In this document: one piece after another, positions 45,315 to 54,302 of the stretch
Layout of the letters: each line of letters starts with the position of its first letter
Numbering within the stretch: position 1 is the first letter of the stretch
Assembly (NCBI GenBank): GCA_028713895.1
Contig: JAQTNH010000001.1
Span: forward strand, 822,610 to 886,609
Source of the DNA: Candidatus Nanoarchaeia archaeon
Lineage (GTDB): Archaea; Nanobdellota; Nanobdellia; CSSed11-243R1
Direction of reading: 5' to 3'
DNA: 64,000 bases
Translations under genes and position numbers: made by a program
Notes under the pieces: model-generated
Database searches by the model: none
The model's input: only the letters and a program-made list of their open reading frames with translations
Told to the model about the DNA's origin: nothing

Positions 45315-46643
45315 ATGAAGATTTTATTCGCATATGCGCCGTTTTGCGCAGCAACAGTTATGCCGTATTCCATAACTTATCTCAGCGCTTTTCTTAGAGC
45401 CAACTCTGACATCAAAACAGAGTGTGTTGATTTGAATGCAAAGTTCCACAGGACGCGATTTCCTGAGTTCTACAAGCGAATTAACAAAAAAATGCCTGTT
45501 GAAGAATTTGGCAAGGTGCTTGAGGAGTTCAATACAGCATCGCGGGAAGTTTATGCAGAGAACCACAAGGCAATAGTTGCTGGCGCAAAACCCGAGTTTT
45601 TCAAAGAGATGCTTAAACTGATGATTGACAAAAAGCCAGATGTTGTGGGATTCAGCTTGGTTTACAACAGCCAGGTTCCGTATGCAATCGAGCTTATGAA
45701 AGAACTGAACAAAAAAGGTATCAAGTGCATTGCCGGAGGGCCTGCTGCAAACATGAAAATCACAGAGCATGCAGTGGTTCTGGAAGATGAATTTGAGCTC
45801 CCGAAATATTTTGGCATAGCAAAGGAGAACTACAAAGACGTTGTTGTGGACTTCAGCGAATATAACAAGAGCGATTATCTGGCAAAAGAACTGATTTATC
45901 CCATGCGCAGCTGCAGGGGATGCTTTTACGGGCAGTGCGCTTTCTGCACGCATTCGCTGAACCAGAAATACAGGGAACTTCCTGTTGCGGAGATAAAAAA
46001 AGCAATTGAGTTAAATAAGATGAAATATGTTTTTTTCATAGATGACTCAATAACCCCGAAGCGGCTGCTGGAGATTTCAGACGCGCTCAAGGACAGCAAA
46101 GTCAAATGGTGGGCGCAGCTTCGCCCGACAAAGGAACTTCTTGGCAATTTTAAAAAGCTGAGCGCTGGAGGCTTGAAGTCTGTGGCATGGGGAGTTGAAT
46201 CAGGCAATCAAGCTGTTTTGGATAAGATGCGCAAAGGCACAAATGTTCAGGATGTAAAAGCGGTGCTGAAAGAAAGCCACGATGCAGGGATTGTAAACAC
46301 TGTTTTCATAATGTTCGGTTTCCCTGGAGAGACAAAAAAGGAGTTCATGGATACAATTGATTTCCTGAAAGAAAATTCTGCGAACATTGACTTGGTTTCC
46401 ACGAGCGTGTTTGGCTTGCAGAAAGGCAGCACTGTTTACAACAACCCGAAAGAGTTCGGGATAACTGAGATCAGGGAAACTGCACGCGAATATCTGGATG
46501 CGCGGGTTGATTACAAAACTGCAACAAGCGATAAGGAATCTGCGAAAAGGCTGCGAAGCAGGCACATGAAATCAATCCTCGCAATTAACAAGCTTCCGCG
46601 GGCATTCGTGACTTTTAAGGAACAGACACTATTGTGCGATTAA
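45315..46643 (+). CDS. Radical SAM protein with B12-binding-like N-terminus
   Basis: SCRGCFYGQCAFCTHS cluster-binding motif, FGFPGETKKEFMDTI; start MKILFAYAPF. Confidence 0.8.
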   Translation: MKILFAYAPFCAATVMPYSITYLSAFLRANSDIKTECVDLNAKFHRTRFPEFYKRINKKMPVEEFGKVLEEFNTASREVYAENHKAIVAGAKPEFFKEMLKLMIDKKPDVVGFSLVYNSQVPYAIELMKELNKKGIKCIAGGPAANMKITEHAVVLEDEFELPKYFGIAKENYKDVVVDFSEYNKSDYLAKELIYPMRSCRGCFYGQCAFCTHSLNQKYRELPVAEIKKAIELNKMKYVFFIDDSITPKRLLEISDALKDSKVKWWAQLRPTKELLGNFKKLSAGGLKSVAWGVESGNQAVLDKMRKGTNVQDVKAVLKESHDAGIVNTVFIMFGFPGETKKEFMDTIDFLKENSANIDLVSTSVFGLQKGSTVYNNPKEFGITEIRETAREYLDARVDYKTATSDKESAKRLRSRHMKSILAINKLPRAFVTFKEQTLLCD

Positions 46644-46687
46644 AATAAATAGAAAATCTTATAAAATATTCGCTACCTCTTAGTAGT

Positions 46688-47077
46688 ATGGTACTAATTA
46701 AATTGAGACCTCACCATGTAAGTAGGATTATTGATTATTACAAGAATTACATAGGCATCGAGGGACTTAAATCAGATAGGAACTATACGAGAGCTACTAG
46801 TGATAAAATTGTAGACCTAATCAAACATTTGATTAGTGACCCTACTCAACAAATCGAGATTATTGGAAATGATGAAATTGGAGAGGATACTATCTGTAGT
46901 CTATGTAATAATAACTCTGGTGGAGTATGTACTGTGTTGGGAGGCCCTGAAAAAATTGAAGCACATAATAGTTCCGATCAAAGAGAAGCTTTAAGATATC
47001 AGCTACGACAGGGTGTTTATACTATTGGAGAATTGTTAAAAAGAGAACCTGTTTTTGATTCCCACTTTAGGATATAG
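46688..47077 (+). CDS. DUF1284-like small Cys protein
   Basis: IKLRPHHVSRI, TICSLCNNNSGGVCTV. Confidence 0.5.
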   Translation: MVLIKLRPHHVSRIIDYYKNYIGIEGLKSDRNYTRATSDKIVDLIKHLISDPTQQIEIIGNDEIGEDTICSLCNNNSGGVCTVLGGPEKIEAHNSSDQREALRYQLRQGVYTIGELLKREPVFDSHFRI

Positions 47078-47163
47078 AATCCGATTCTTATAAGAATAAC
47101 GAGCCCGACTGCTAAGTAATGTACTAACAAAACAGGGCTAGATTTAGTATATCTTGAATGGAT

Positions 47164-47733
47164 CTATTTTTTCTTTGAATTTAATAACTCTGCAACATCT
47201 GCCGAAAACTTTTCTATGCATTTCATCCCTTTTTTATCAAGGAGCGCTTCCCCTGGATTTCGCCCAATTACTTTATTGTTCACAGCTGAAGGCGGAACCT
47301 GGATATTGCATATATTGAAAAAAGCCATAATGTCTTCTAGAGCGTGTTCCAAGCCGCTGTTCCGCGAAACAACTATGGGGCCGCCCACTTTTCCATGCAA
47401 AAACAGGTTATCCGAGAGGTGGACCATGCCAATTCTTTGCAATAAGTTCAATAAGTCCCCTCTGGCTGCATGAAAATAAACAGGAGACCCGACAATAAGG
47501 CCCTGGGCTTTGTCTATTTTGTCAATGATAGAATTGACATCGTCATTCAATACGCATTTATGGTATTTCTCGCATTGGTAGCATGCAGAACAGCCCAGAA
47601 TCTTTTTATTTGCCAACGAGATTATCTCAGTTTCAATGTTAAACTTTTTCAAAACTTCAGCACACTTTCTGAGTATCAGAATAGTATTCCCTTCAGGTCT
47701 GGGGCTTCCGGATAATAGGATTACCTTCTTCAT
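47164..47733 (-). CDS. Flavodoxin-like NADPH-dependent FMN reductase
   Basis: LLSGSPRPEGNTILILRKC, CSACYQCEKYHKCVLNDDV, IVGSPVYFHAARGDLLN. Confidence 0.9.
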   Translation of the reverse strand: MKKVILLSGSPRPEGNTILILRKCAEVLKKFNIETEIISLANKKILGCSACYQCEKYHKCVLNDDVNSIIDKIDKAQGLIVGSPVYFHAARGDLLNLLQRIGMVHLSDNLFLHGKVGGPIVVSRNSGLEHALEDIMAFFNICNIQVPPSAVNNKVIGRNPGEALLDKKGMKCIEKFSADVAELLNSKKK

Positions 47734-48038
47734 TTTACAACCTCTTTAATCCATTTCTCATAGTCCTCATTTGCTTCAGTATCTATCTTCATTATGCATG
47801 GAACCTCGTAAGGATGAATCTTTTTTACTTCTGATTTAACATTCTTCCAGTTCCCTTTTATGGTTTTGACAATAGAAACCACTTCGTCTGTCTCGTCTAT
47901 CCTGCCTTTCCACCAGTAAGAACTCTTTATCGGGAAGAAATTTGCACATGCTATAATCTTTTTTTGAAGCAGGTGAGAAACAACTTTTTTGGCTTCTTCC
48001 ATGTTTTTGTGGGTTATGTAAACTAGTATAAACGCCAT
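47730..48038 (-). CDS. cutA: CutA1 divalent-cation tolerance protein
   Basis: AKKVVSHLLQKKIIACANFFPIKSSYWWKGRIDETDE..HPYEVPCIMKI. Confidence 0.95.
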   Translation of the reverse strand: MAFILVYITHKNMEEAKKVVSHLLQKKIIACANFFPIKSSYWWKGRIDETDEVVSIVKTIKGNWKNVKSEVKKIHPYEVPCIMKIDTEANEDYEKWIKEVVK

Positions 48039-48084
48039 AACTAACGCTTATTTTTTAAACTTTTTATAACTTTCCAAAGGCGAG

Positions 48085-48127
48085 CGGCGACTCTTGAGAA
48101 CTGTATGATTAAAACCACTAATTTTAT
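48085..48127 (+). repeat. Imperfect direct repeat, left copy (CGGCGACT...CACTAATTTTAT)
   Basis: Ends identical to copy at 49188-49231; the pair flanks the 48124..49161 gene. Confidence 0.5.
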
Positions 48128-49161
48128 TTCCTCAATTTCTTAGTCTTTTTCTTGATTTCAGGAGTCTCGTATTCCAAACATCCTATAGTCTCATTAGACC
48201 TGATTCGTTCTTCTGTTATATCTGGTTTTTTTGTTTTATTCATTCTCCTTTTGTACTCATTGAACTTTTGGAATGTGTTTCTGACACCTAAATTATAACC
48301 CAAGACTAAAGTGCCTAAGCTGAGAGAACAGATTCCAAGCCCGGCCAACATTAGAGTTGTTGTCTGTTTTTCCACTTCTTCATTATACAGTTTAGTATTG
48401 TGTTCGGATCTTGCATTATTAAGGTCTTCACAATAACCCCCAAAAAAGTGGACAGACATCTTTTTTATTTGTTCTTTGTTTTTTGGGTTTAGGTCTATCA
48501 TTAGGTATGCATTCTCACGATCCCCTGACAACTCACATTTTTCTTCAAAACTGATACAACCGTCTGAATACATTTGGTCTATCCTCTTTTCCAGTTGGAT
48601 AAGACCATATATCCCTCCGCCGCAAGACTCTGAAATGTTTTTATAAGTAGGGCAAATGGAGAATTCTGTATCATTTGTAAATTGAGCATGTCTGACTTTT
48701 TCTTCGCCATGATCACTGAAGTATACAACTGCAGTTTCTGAACTGTTATCAGCGACTACATCGCTTATTTTCCAAGCGAAATGTCTATAATCCTGTTCTT
48801 TTGTATTCCACTTGTGGTATGCCAACCCTCCAAAGATGCTCCCTAAAATAAGCAGGATAGTACTAACTGCGACACCAACTTTAGGTTTTATAGAAGGCGG
48901 TTTTTCAGATTCTTCATCTTCTTTGGCAATTTCTTCTTCAATCTCACTTAATTCGTCTTTCCACAAATCCTCAAGTTTCTTGTCTTCCTTTGTTTTTCCA
49001 AGATGAAGTCCATAATGTGAAACATAATCAACCATAGAATCTATTTCAGCTCTAACATAGCTTTCATTAGCTTTTACGAACTTTCTAAAGTCGTCCATCT
49101 CTGTTTCATAAGTTTCCATATAGCTCACTAATTTAACTTCGCAAATAGTTACTACTAACAA
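48124..49161 (-). CDS. Hypothetical two-TM membrane protein
   Basis: TM segments around VGVAVSTILLILGSIFGGLAY and TLMLAGLGICSLSLGTLVLGYNLG; likely start METYETEMDD. Confidence 0.7.
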   Translation of the reverse strand: MLVVTICEVKLVSYMETYETEMDDFRKFVKANESYVRAEIDSMVDYVSHYGLHLGKTKEDKKLEDLWKDELSEIEEEIAKEDEESEKPPSIKPKVGVAVSTILLILGSIFGGLAYHKWNTKEQDYRHFAWKISDVVADNSSETAVVYFSDHGEEKVRHAQFTNDTEFSICPTYKNISESCGGGIYGLIQLEKRIDQMYSDGCISFEEKCELSGDRENAYLMIDLNPKNKEQIKKMSVHFFGGYCEDLNNARSEHNTKLYNEEVEKQTTTLMLAGLGICSLSLGTLVLGYNLGVRNTFQKFNEYKRRMNKTKKPDITEERIRSNETIGCLEYETPEIKKKTKKLRK

Positions 49162-49187
49162 GTTAATGTTTATAAAGCTTTTTAGAA

Positions 49188-49231
49188 CGGCGACTTCTAA
49201 TCAATACAGGATTCTAAATCACTAATTTTAT
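49188..49231 (+). repeat. Imperfect direct repeat, right copy
   Basis: CGGCGACTTCTAATCAATACAGGATTCTAAATCACTAATTTTAT. Confidence 0.5.
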
Positions 49232-49273
49232 ATGTCTGCAGAAGAATTCTATAGTATGGTGTGAGGTGAAAGA

Positions 49274-49663
49274 ATGACTGGATATACGGGTCCGATTGAA
49301 AAACAAACTCTTAAAAATAATTATTTCAGGCGGGTGCTTTTCACTGGAAAGCACGCGCAGCTTGTTGTGATGTGCCTTCAGCCTGCTGAGGAAATAGGCA
49401 ATGAAGTCCATCCGAATGTTGACCAGTTCTTCCGCATCGAGGAAGGCGAGGCAAAATTCGTGTTCAATGGCAAGGAAACGCACATTGTAAAGAATGGCGA
49501 AGCAGCGATTGTTCCGGCTGGAACTTATCATAATATAATAAACACTTCCAAGACAAAGAAGTTAAAGTTATACACTATTTATTCACCGCCAAACCATCCA
49601 GATGGGACTGTGCACAAGACAAAGGCTGATGCTGAAAAAGCTGAAGCAAAAGGGCATCATTAA
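49274..49663 (+). CDS. Cupin-domain protein
   Basis: EEIGNEVHPNVDQFFRIEEGEAKFVFNG..AAIVPAGTYHNIIN. Confidence 0.9.
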   Translation: MTGYTGPIEKQTLKNNYFRRVLFTGKHAQLVVMCLQPAEEIGNEVHPNVDQFFRIEEGEAKFVFNGKETHIVKNGEAAIVPAGTYHNIINTSKTKKLKLYTIYSPPNHPDGTVHKTKADAEKAEAKGHH

Positions 49664-49673
49664 CGGAGCTTCT

Positions 49674-49976
49674 ATGAAAAAGCTGCTTATCTTTGGGATG
49701 CTGTTCTTAGCTGCCATGATTATCCTGGGATGCACAAGAACAGAGGGCGTATTAGATTCTGTAGATTTGTATTCGTGCAATGCAGACAGCGACTGCGTTC
49801 CAAAGCCAGGATGCCATGCTTCTGAATGCATAAACCAGGAGTATACAAATAGGTTCATGTCCCCTGAGTTCTGTACAGAGATGTTTTCCTGCAGCGCCGC
49901 TTACACGCCTGAGGACTGCGCATGCATTGACAGCAAATGCGTGAACAAAAACCTAGGAAACAAAGGCTGCGTTTAA
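49674..49976 (+). CDS. Cys-rich lipoprotein
   Basis: MKKLLIFGMLFLAAMIILGC lipobox followed by many Cys. Confidence 0.7.
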   Translation: MKKLLIFGMLFLAAMIILGCTRTEGVLDSVDLYSCNADSDCVPKPGCHASECINQEYTNRFMSPEFCTEMFSCSAAYTPEDCACIDSKCVNKNLGNKGCV

Positions 49977-50008
49977 TCAAAATCAAAAATAAATAATAAA
50001 AAATAGAA

Positions 50009-50206
50009 TTAAAACTTCTTGAATCGCGAGATTGTGTCAATCAGGTCAACGTGGCCGATGAAAATCTGCCTGCAGCAGTATCTGTCAACGCCGAGCTCGT
50101 CAAGAACCTTTCCGGGGTCCTTGCCTTCCTCTACTCCTGCTTTGAATTTTTCCCACAATTGCCCGATTGGCTTTCCACAGCTAAAACATCTGACTGGTAT
50201 TATCAT
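50009..50206 (-). CDS. rpoN: RNA polymerase subunit N
   Basis: MIIPVRCFSCGKPIGQLWEKF..DRYCCRQIFIGHVDLIDTI. Confidence 0.95.
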   Translation of the reverse strand: MIIPVRCFSCGKPIGQLWEKFKAGVEEGKDPGKVLDELGVDRYCCRQIFIGHVDLIDTISRFKKF

Positions 50207-50212
50207 TTCGAA

Positions 50213-50623
50213 TCATCTCTTTGAAGTTTGTTTTCCTGCACGTGCACTTGAACGGCAGGGTTTCTGGGGCTCTGTCCTTCTGGTGTCTGCAATAAGCAGG
50301 TGCCTGTCATAGTCAACAAATGCCTTTTTCAGAAGCTTGTCATTGCTGAACTCAACAAGTCCGCGCGCGATTGCGTTTCGTGCCGCCTCTGCCGCTGACA
50401 TTATCCCGCCGCCGCAAACATCAACCGAGATGTTGACTTTTTTTGCAAGTTCCCCTGCAAGTATGAGCGGCTCTTCCATCTTTTCCTTTGCTATCTTGTG
50501 CGGATATGCGCTGAGTATCATCTTGTTTATGCGCACGATGCCCTTTCCCGGGCGGATTGTTGCGCGAGCAATTGACATCTTTCGCTTTCCTGACATATGG
50601 ACTATCTTTATTTTGTCTGACAT
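50213..50623 (-). CDS. rps9: Ribosomal protein uS9
   Basis: SGKRKMSIARATIRPGKGIVRINK..GGGIMSAAEAARNAIARGLVEF; C-terminal ARAGKQTSKR. Confidence 0.9.
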   Translation of the reverse strand: MSDKIKIVHMSGKRKMSIARATIRPGKGIVRINKMILSAYPHKIAKEKMEEPLILAGELAKKVNISVDVCGGGIMSAAEAARNAIARGLVEFSNDKLLKKAFVDYDRHLLIADTRRTEPQKPCRSSARAGKQTSKR

Positions 50624-51078
50624 TAGTACCACCCTGTTGAACCGATTTTCTTGGACAGTTCCTCAATTGAGATGAACTTTGTCTTTGGAGGCAAAAGCGC
50701 CTTTTCAAACGCTGTTGTTTTCTTCCCTTCTGCTACAGAAGGCACGTTGATGTAAACTTCAACGCGTGCAATTGCTTCTTTTCCGCGTTCGCGCTTGAAT
50801 GGAAGCATTTTCTTGATTGTCCTTCGCACCAAGTTATCAGGGCGTCTCGGCCAGAACGGTCCTTTGCGGTGCCCTTTGATTTTCTGCATTCGTTCGTTGT
50901 AATACCCAAGCGTTTTCTGCTTGTCGCCTGTTATCACCATCTTTTCGCAGTTGAACAGTATGACTTTGTTCCCTTTGAGCGCCTGCTTTGCCAGATAGCT
51001 TGCAAGCCTTCCAAGTATCATGTTTGTTCCGTCAACATAAAGTGTAGTTGTTTCAGGTTCTTTTTTAATTTCAGCCAA
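50623..51078 (-). CDS. rpl13: Ribosomal protein uL13
   Basis: DGTNMILGRLASYLAKQAL..GPFWPRRPDNLVRRTIKKMLPF; probable TTG start at 51078 after gggggtgcg. Confidence 0.9.
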   Translation of the reverse strand: MAEIKKEPETTTLYVDGTNMILGRLASYLAKQALKGNKVILFNCEKMVITGDKQKTLGYYNERMQKIKGHRKGPFWPRRPDNLVRRTIKKMLPFKRERGKEAIARVEVYINVPSVAEGKKTTAFEKALLPPKTKFISIEELSKKIGSTGWY

Positions 51079-51418
51079 GGATACGCACCCCCTTTGCATC
51101 TGGGTTTGTTTTCAGCAATTCAGTGATTGTGATTGTTTTTCCGCCCGCTTTCTCTATCTTCAGTTTTGCGTCATCAGAGAAGTTCAATGCTGCGACTGTG
51201 AGCTTTTTTGTGAGCTCGCCGTCTCCAAGCACTTTTCCAGGCACCAAAGCGATTTCCTTTGCTGCGCAGTAGCGGTTTATTCGGGACAGGTTTACAGTCC
51301 TTCGCTGCCTTCGCGGCTTTGCCAGGTCTGATGCAATGCGCGTCCAGACATCTTTTTGAGCCTTCTTGAGGCTGATTATAAGGTTCTTTAAATTCGGATT
51401 TGTAGTTTCAGATTTCAT
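51071..51418 (-). CDS. rpl18e: Ribosomal protein eL18
   Basis: SLKKAQKDVWTRIASDLAKPRRQRRTVNLSRINRY..LVPGKVLGDGELTKKLTVAAL. Confidence 0.95.
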   Translation of the reverse strand: MKSETTNPNLKNLIISLKKAQKDVWTRIASDLAKPRRQRRTVNLSRINRYCAAKEIALVPGKVLGDGELTKKLTVAALNFSDDAKLKIEKAGGKTITITELLKTNPDAKGVRILG

Positions 51419-51468
51419 TCGACATCACGTCTCGCAACGAACATTTCTGTTCGTACTAATAAGAAAAT

Positions 51469-51933
51469 TCAGAGTTTAACCCTTTTTAAAGGTTTTTGTC
51501 CAACATCAATGAAGTCGTCAAGCGTGACAAAGCCTTTTTTTGCAGGCTTCACATCTGGACAGAAGCTGAAGTCTTTGAATGTGAGGTCTGAGTTTTTGAT
51601 TATAAAAGAGAACATGTCTGTCATTTTACAGTTTATCCTGTAAAGCGACTGCCTGTCGCTTTTCGCGCGATTGTCCTCCAGCATGGCAAAATAAATTTCT
51701 GATGCGACTGTGTAAGCCAGCGCCTGGCGGTCGCATTCATGGGACAACCCAAGATAGCTGTCCACGAACCTGTCATTAAACTTGTTTACGTGTCCTGCCG
51801 CCATCTCCTTAGAGTGGGCTTTTCGTATATGCTCGATAGTATGGTACGCATATCCCACAATTTTTTTAATTTCAGCAGACACTTTTTCTATGCACTTAGG
51901 TTTCAGATTTTTATAATTGCCGTCATAAATCAT
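51469..51933 (-). CDS. ORFan protein, 154 aa, C-terminal VTLDDFIDVG
   Basis: TATA plus GGGGTTCT leader, SD agggtga; similar to 52779..53333 by eye. Confidence 0.65.
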   Translation of the reverse strand: MIYDGNYKNLKPKCIEKVSAEIKKIVGYAYHTIEHIRKAHSKEMAAGHVNKFNDRFVDSYLGLSHECDRQALAYTVASEIYFAMLEDNRAKSDRQSLYRINCKMTDMFSFIIKNSDLTFKDFSFCPDVKPAKKGFVTLDDFIDVGQKPLKRVKL

Positions 51934-51947
51934 TATTATTCACCCTC

Positions 51948-51960
51948 AGAACCCCAACCC
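51948..51960 (-). promoter_or_regulatory. Leader motif GGGTTGGGGTTCT, copy 3
   Basis: minus: cctttaaaaacggcagtttacgtttaagaattGGGTTGGGGTTCTgagggtgaataataATG. Confidence 0.7.
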
Positions 51961-51992
51961 AATTCTTAAACGTAAACTGCCGTTTTTAAAGG

Positions 51993-52772
51993 TTACGGGT
52001 ATGCTATCACTATCTTGTCAGCTGGAAGAACATAGAACCCGCGCGTTTTGTAATAACTGCTTGAACCTATATTGATGACTACCTTTCCATGCTCCAATAA
52101 AAATTTTGCATTTGTTCGGGGCTCATGGCTGCGCACTATCTTGTTGAGATTGTTCTGCCTCATGAAGTCCAGGACAGTTTTTTCTCCTATCCTGTAACAT
52201 TTGTCCCCTCTTTCGCTTCTGGAATCTTCTTCCAAGAATTTTCCGCCTATAACATTTGGGTCGTTCCATAGAACTGCGTATTCGCTCTTTTCCCAGTTTT
52301 GGATATTGTGCTTGTCTTTTGGAATAAATCCGTGAACTCCCAGAATCTTGTACTGCCTGTTTAAGTATGCTATCGGCGCGTTTTGGAATGCATGCATGTA
52401 TGTCCTGCTTATCTTTTTTGCGTCATCGGCACCAAACGCTTCGTTTAGCCTTCCTATCCAGTCGCGCGGCCATATGCTTTCACAATCATGGTTGCCTGCA
52501 AGAAGAACAACATTTTCGTTTTCAATTTTTAATTCTGCTATCTGGCGCGAAACTTCTATATCATCTATCCCGCGGTCTATGTAGTCGCCCAGAAAAACGA
52601 CTTTGTCAAACTCATACAGCTTTTGGGAGACATAAGACATTGTTAAGATGTCACCATGGACATCTCCCACGAACAGAATTTTTTTAGAATTGTCCTCTAC
52701 GATAGTGGGCTCATCCTTAAACATATCCTCGAGTTTTTTAAATGTTTCAACCATATCTTCTGCATCTGTCAT
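51993..52772 (-). CDS. PPP-family serine/threonine phosphatase-like metallophosphoesterase
   Basis: FVGDVHGD, VFLGDYIDRG, LLAGNHDCE, GVHGFIP motifs. Confidence 0.85.
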   Translation of the reverse strand: MTDAEDMVETFKKLEDMFKDEPTIVEDNSKKILFVGDVHGDILTMSYVSQKLYEFDKVVFLGDYIDRGIDDIEVSRQIAELKIENENVVLLAGNHDCESIWPRDWIGRLNEAFGADDAKKISRTYMHAFQNAPIAYLNRQYKILGVHGFIPKDKHNIQNWEKSEYAVLWNDPNVIGGKFLEEDSRSERGDKCYRIGEKTVLDFMRQNNLNKIVRSHEPRTNAKFLLEHGKVVINIGSSSYYKTRGFYVLPADKIVIAYP

Positions 52773-52778
52773 TTTGAA

Positions 52779-53333
52779 TCACGTTGCTCCTTCGTCAAGA
52801 AAATCGTCAAGCTTGTACTGATATATCCCTCTTTGAGGCTTTCCTGTTATTAGCTCCATATACCCTTTGTAGTTCTCAGGCAGATGTGCAGATTCCAGAA
52901 TCCTTTCCATCAGGTAGCTGAAACGCTTTGCTGTGGCTTCAAGAGGAAAAGCTTCTTTCTCTTTTTTGGGCCTTTTGACGCGAGGTGGTTTATAGGGTTT
53001 CGTTTTTGCCGCTTTTTTAGAACCATAACGAATCAAGTTTATGTCCAAGTATGTGCCGTCATCAGGTATTTCATGTTCATATTCTGGAAGCCCCTGCTCA
53101 AGCATCTCAAAATAGAACTGGCTTAGCACAGTATCAATCAGATATTTCTGTGCAGCGCTGTCACCTTTAAGACTGTGATAACGACCCATGAAGCACTCAC
53201 AGAAACCTCCTATCATAATGTTGTTCTTATCAGTCCTGATTGCCGAAATTATATAATCCTCTTCGAAATCAAGAAACCCCATTTCCTCGGATTCTGATAA
53301 CCTTTTTACATTTTCTTCAGATATGCCGAACAT
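52779..53333 (-). CDS. ORFan protein, 184 aa, C-terminal YKLDDFLDEG
   Basis: TATA plus GGGGTTCT leader; translationally close to the phosphatase. Confidence 0.65.
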   Translation of the reverse strand: MFGISEENVKRLSESEEMGFLDFEEDYIISAIRTDKNNIMIGGFCECFMGRYHSLKGDSAAQKYLIDTVLSQFYFEMLEQGLPEYEHEIPDDGTYLDINLIRYGSKKAAKTKPYKPPRVKRPKKEKEAFPLEATAKRFSYLMERILESAHLPENYKGYMELITGKPQRGIYQYKLDDFLDEGAT

Positions 53334-53347
53334 TAAATCACCAAATC

Positions 53348-53359
53348 AGAACCCCACCC
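53348..53359 (-). promoter_or_regulatory. Leader motif GGGTGGGGTTCT, copy 4
   Basis: minus: ttGTAAAAAAAGcttgataaaatttaGGGTGGGGTTCTgatttggtgatttaATG. Confidence 0.7.
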
Positions 53360-53368
53360 TAAATTTTA

Positions 53369-53875
53369 TCAAGCTTTTTTTACAATTAACCCCAGCTCTT
53401 CAGCGATGATTTTTGTAATATTTTGATTAGCTTCTTCTCGAGTGGTTAATGTGCTTAAGCTTGGGTAATAGAGGATTTTGTCTCCTTTGATGTAAAAACG
53501 TATATCTGGATTTGAATTCCTGTTTTTTTCGCGTATTGCTATGATGCTGTTAACATCAGCCTCTTTTGGCAGGCTGGACAATAATTGAATGGACTTATCA
53601 TAGCTCTTTTTATCAAGCACTTTCCAAAAATCAAACCCCTTGGATTCAAAACATTCTCTTTCAAGCAGAGTGCATTCAAGAGCATTCCATTCACCACAAC
53701 GTTCGTCTGTCTTTTGAAGAATGGCTATGACATGATAATTTGCATTGTCGCCGCCATCCAAGCCCTCAAACCAGTTTATTGAGTTTAGATATTGGTTTAA
53801 CCTATCCCTGATTCCTGCAAAATTTTCATATTTCGGAATCTTTATTTCAAATTCTGAATTCTCTGTGTAACTCAT
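53369..53875 (-). CDS. ORFan protein, 168 aa
   Basis: TATA (ttttataaaaac), GGTGGGGTTCT leader, SD aggtga. Confidence 0.65.
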   Translation of the reverse strand: MSYTENSEFEIKIPKYENFAGIRDRLNQYLNSINWFEGLDGGDNANYHVIAILQKTDERCGEWNALECTLLERECFESKGFDFWKVLDKKSYDKSIQLLSSLPKEADVNSIIAIREKNRNSNPDIRFYIKGDKILYYPSLSTLTTREEANQNITKIIAEELGLIVKKA

Positions 53876-53885
53876 TATTTCACCT

Positions 53886-53896
53886 AGAACCCCACC
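53886..53896 (-). promoter_or_regulatory. Leader motif GGTGGGGTTCT, copy 5
   Basis: minus: ttttataaaaacaaaaagattcgttattcttGGTGGGGTTCTaggtgaaataATG. Confidence 0.7.
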
Positions 53897-53919
53897 AAGA
53901 ATAACGAATCTTTTTGTTT

Positions 53920-54222
53920 TTATAAAATTATGTCACAAGGAATCAGTGGCTGTTTTTTGACTTTCTTTGGAATCTTCGGAATCAAAAGGGTTCCACTGTA
54001 ATAATTACTACCTTCAAGAAGAACATTTGAGTATCCTGAAAGAACTTCTGTAGTCGGGTACTCTTCGAAAAAAGTTTTAAGAACAATCTCTTCTGGGCTG
54101 ATTGATGTAACACAACTAACTTTTATCTGAAAATACCTCTTGATGTATTTGCCATGCTGGCTGCAATATGCTTCAGGAGATTCTTTTGTAACTTTTCCAA
54201 GTATATTTTCAAGTTCGAACAT
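53920..54222 (-). CDS. ORFan protein, 100 aa
   Basis: Single clean ORF between tRNA-Leu and the 168-aa ORFan. Confidence 0.55.
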   Translation of the reverse strand: MFELENILGKVTKESPEAYCSQHGKYIKRYFQIKVSCVTSISPEEIVLKTFFEEYPTTEVLSGYSNVLLEGSNYYSGTLLIPKIPKKVKKQPLIPCDIIL

Positions 54223-54302
54223 TTATCTCGCCATTTTTTTATGTTATTTTCCATCAGTGTTTTTTCTTCCACTAATGCTTCTTTTTCTAAAAGAAGGATT
54301 AA

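Noticed and set aside
50213-50280. uS9 C-terminus as frameshifted
   Set aside because: RTEPQKPCRSSARAGKQTSKR still matches the conserved basic tail ending in SKR.
54280-54300. Hairpin cttcttttTCTaaaagaag 3' of tRNA-Leu as a third copy of the 42/45-kb element
   Set aside because: It lacks the TTTCCGCC and GTAGGCTGCCA flanks; probably just a terminator-like AT-rich hairpin.
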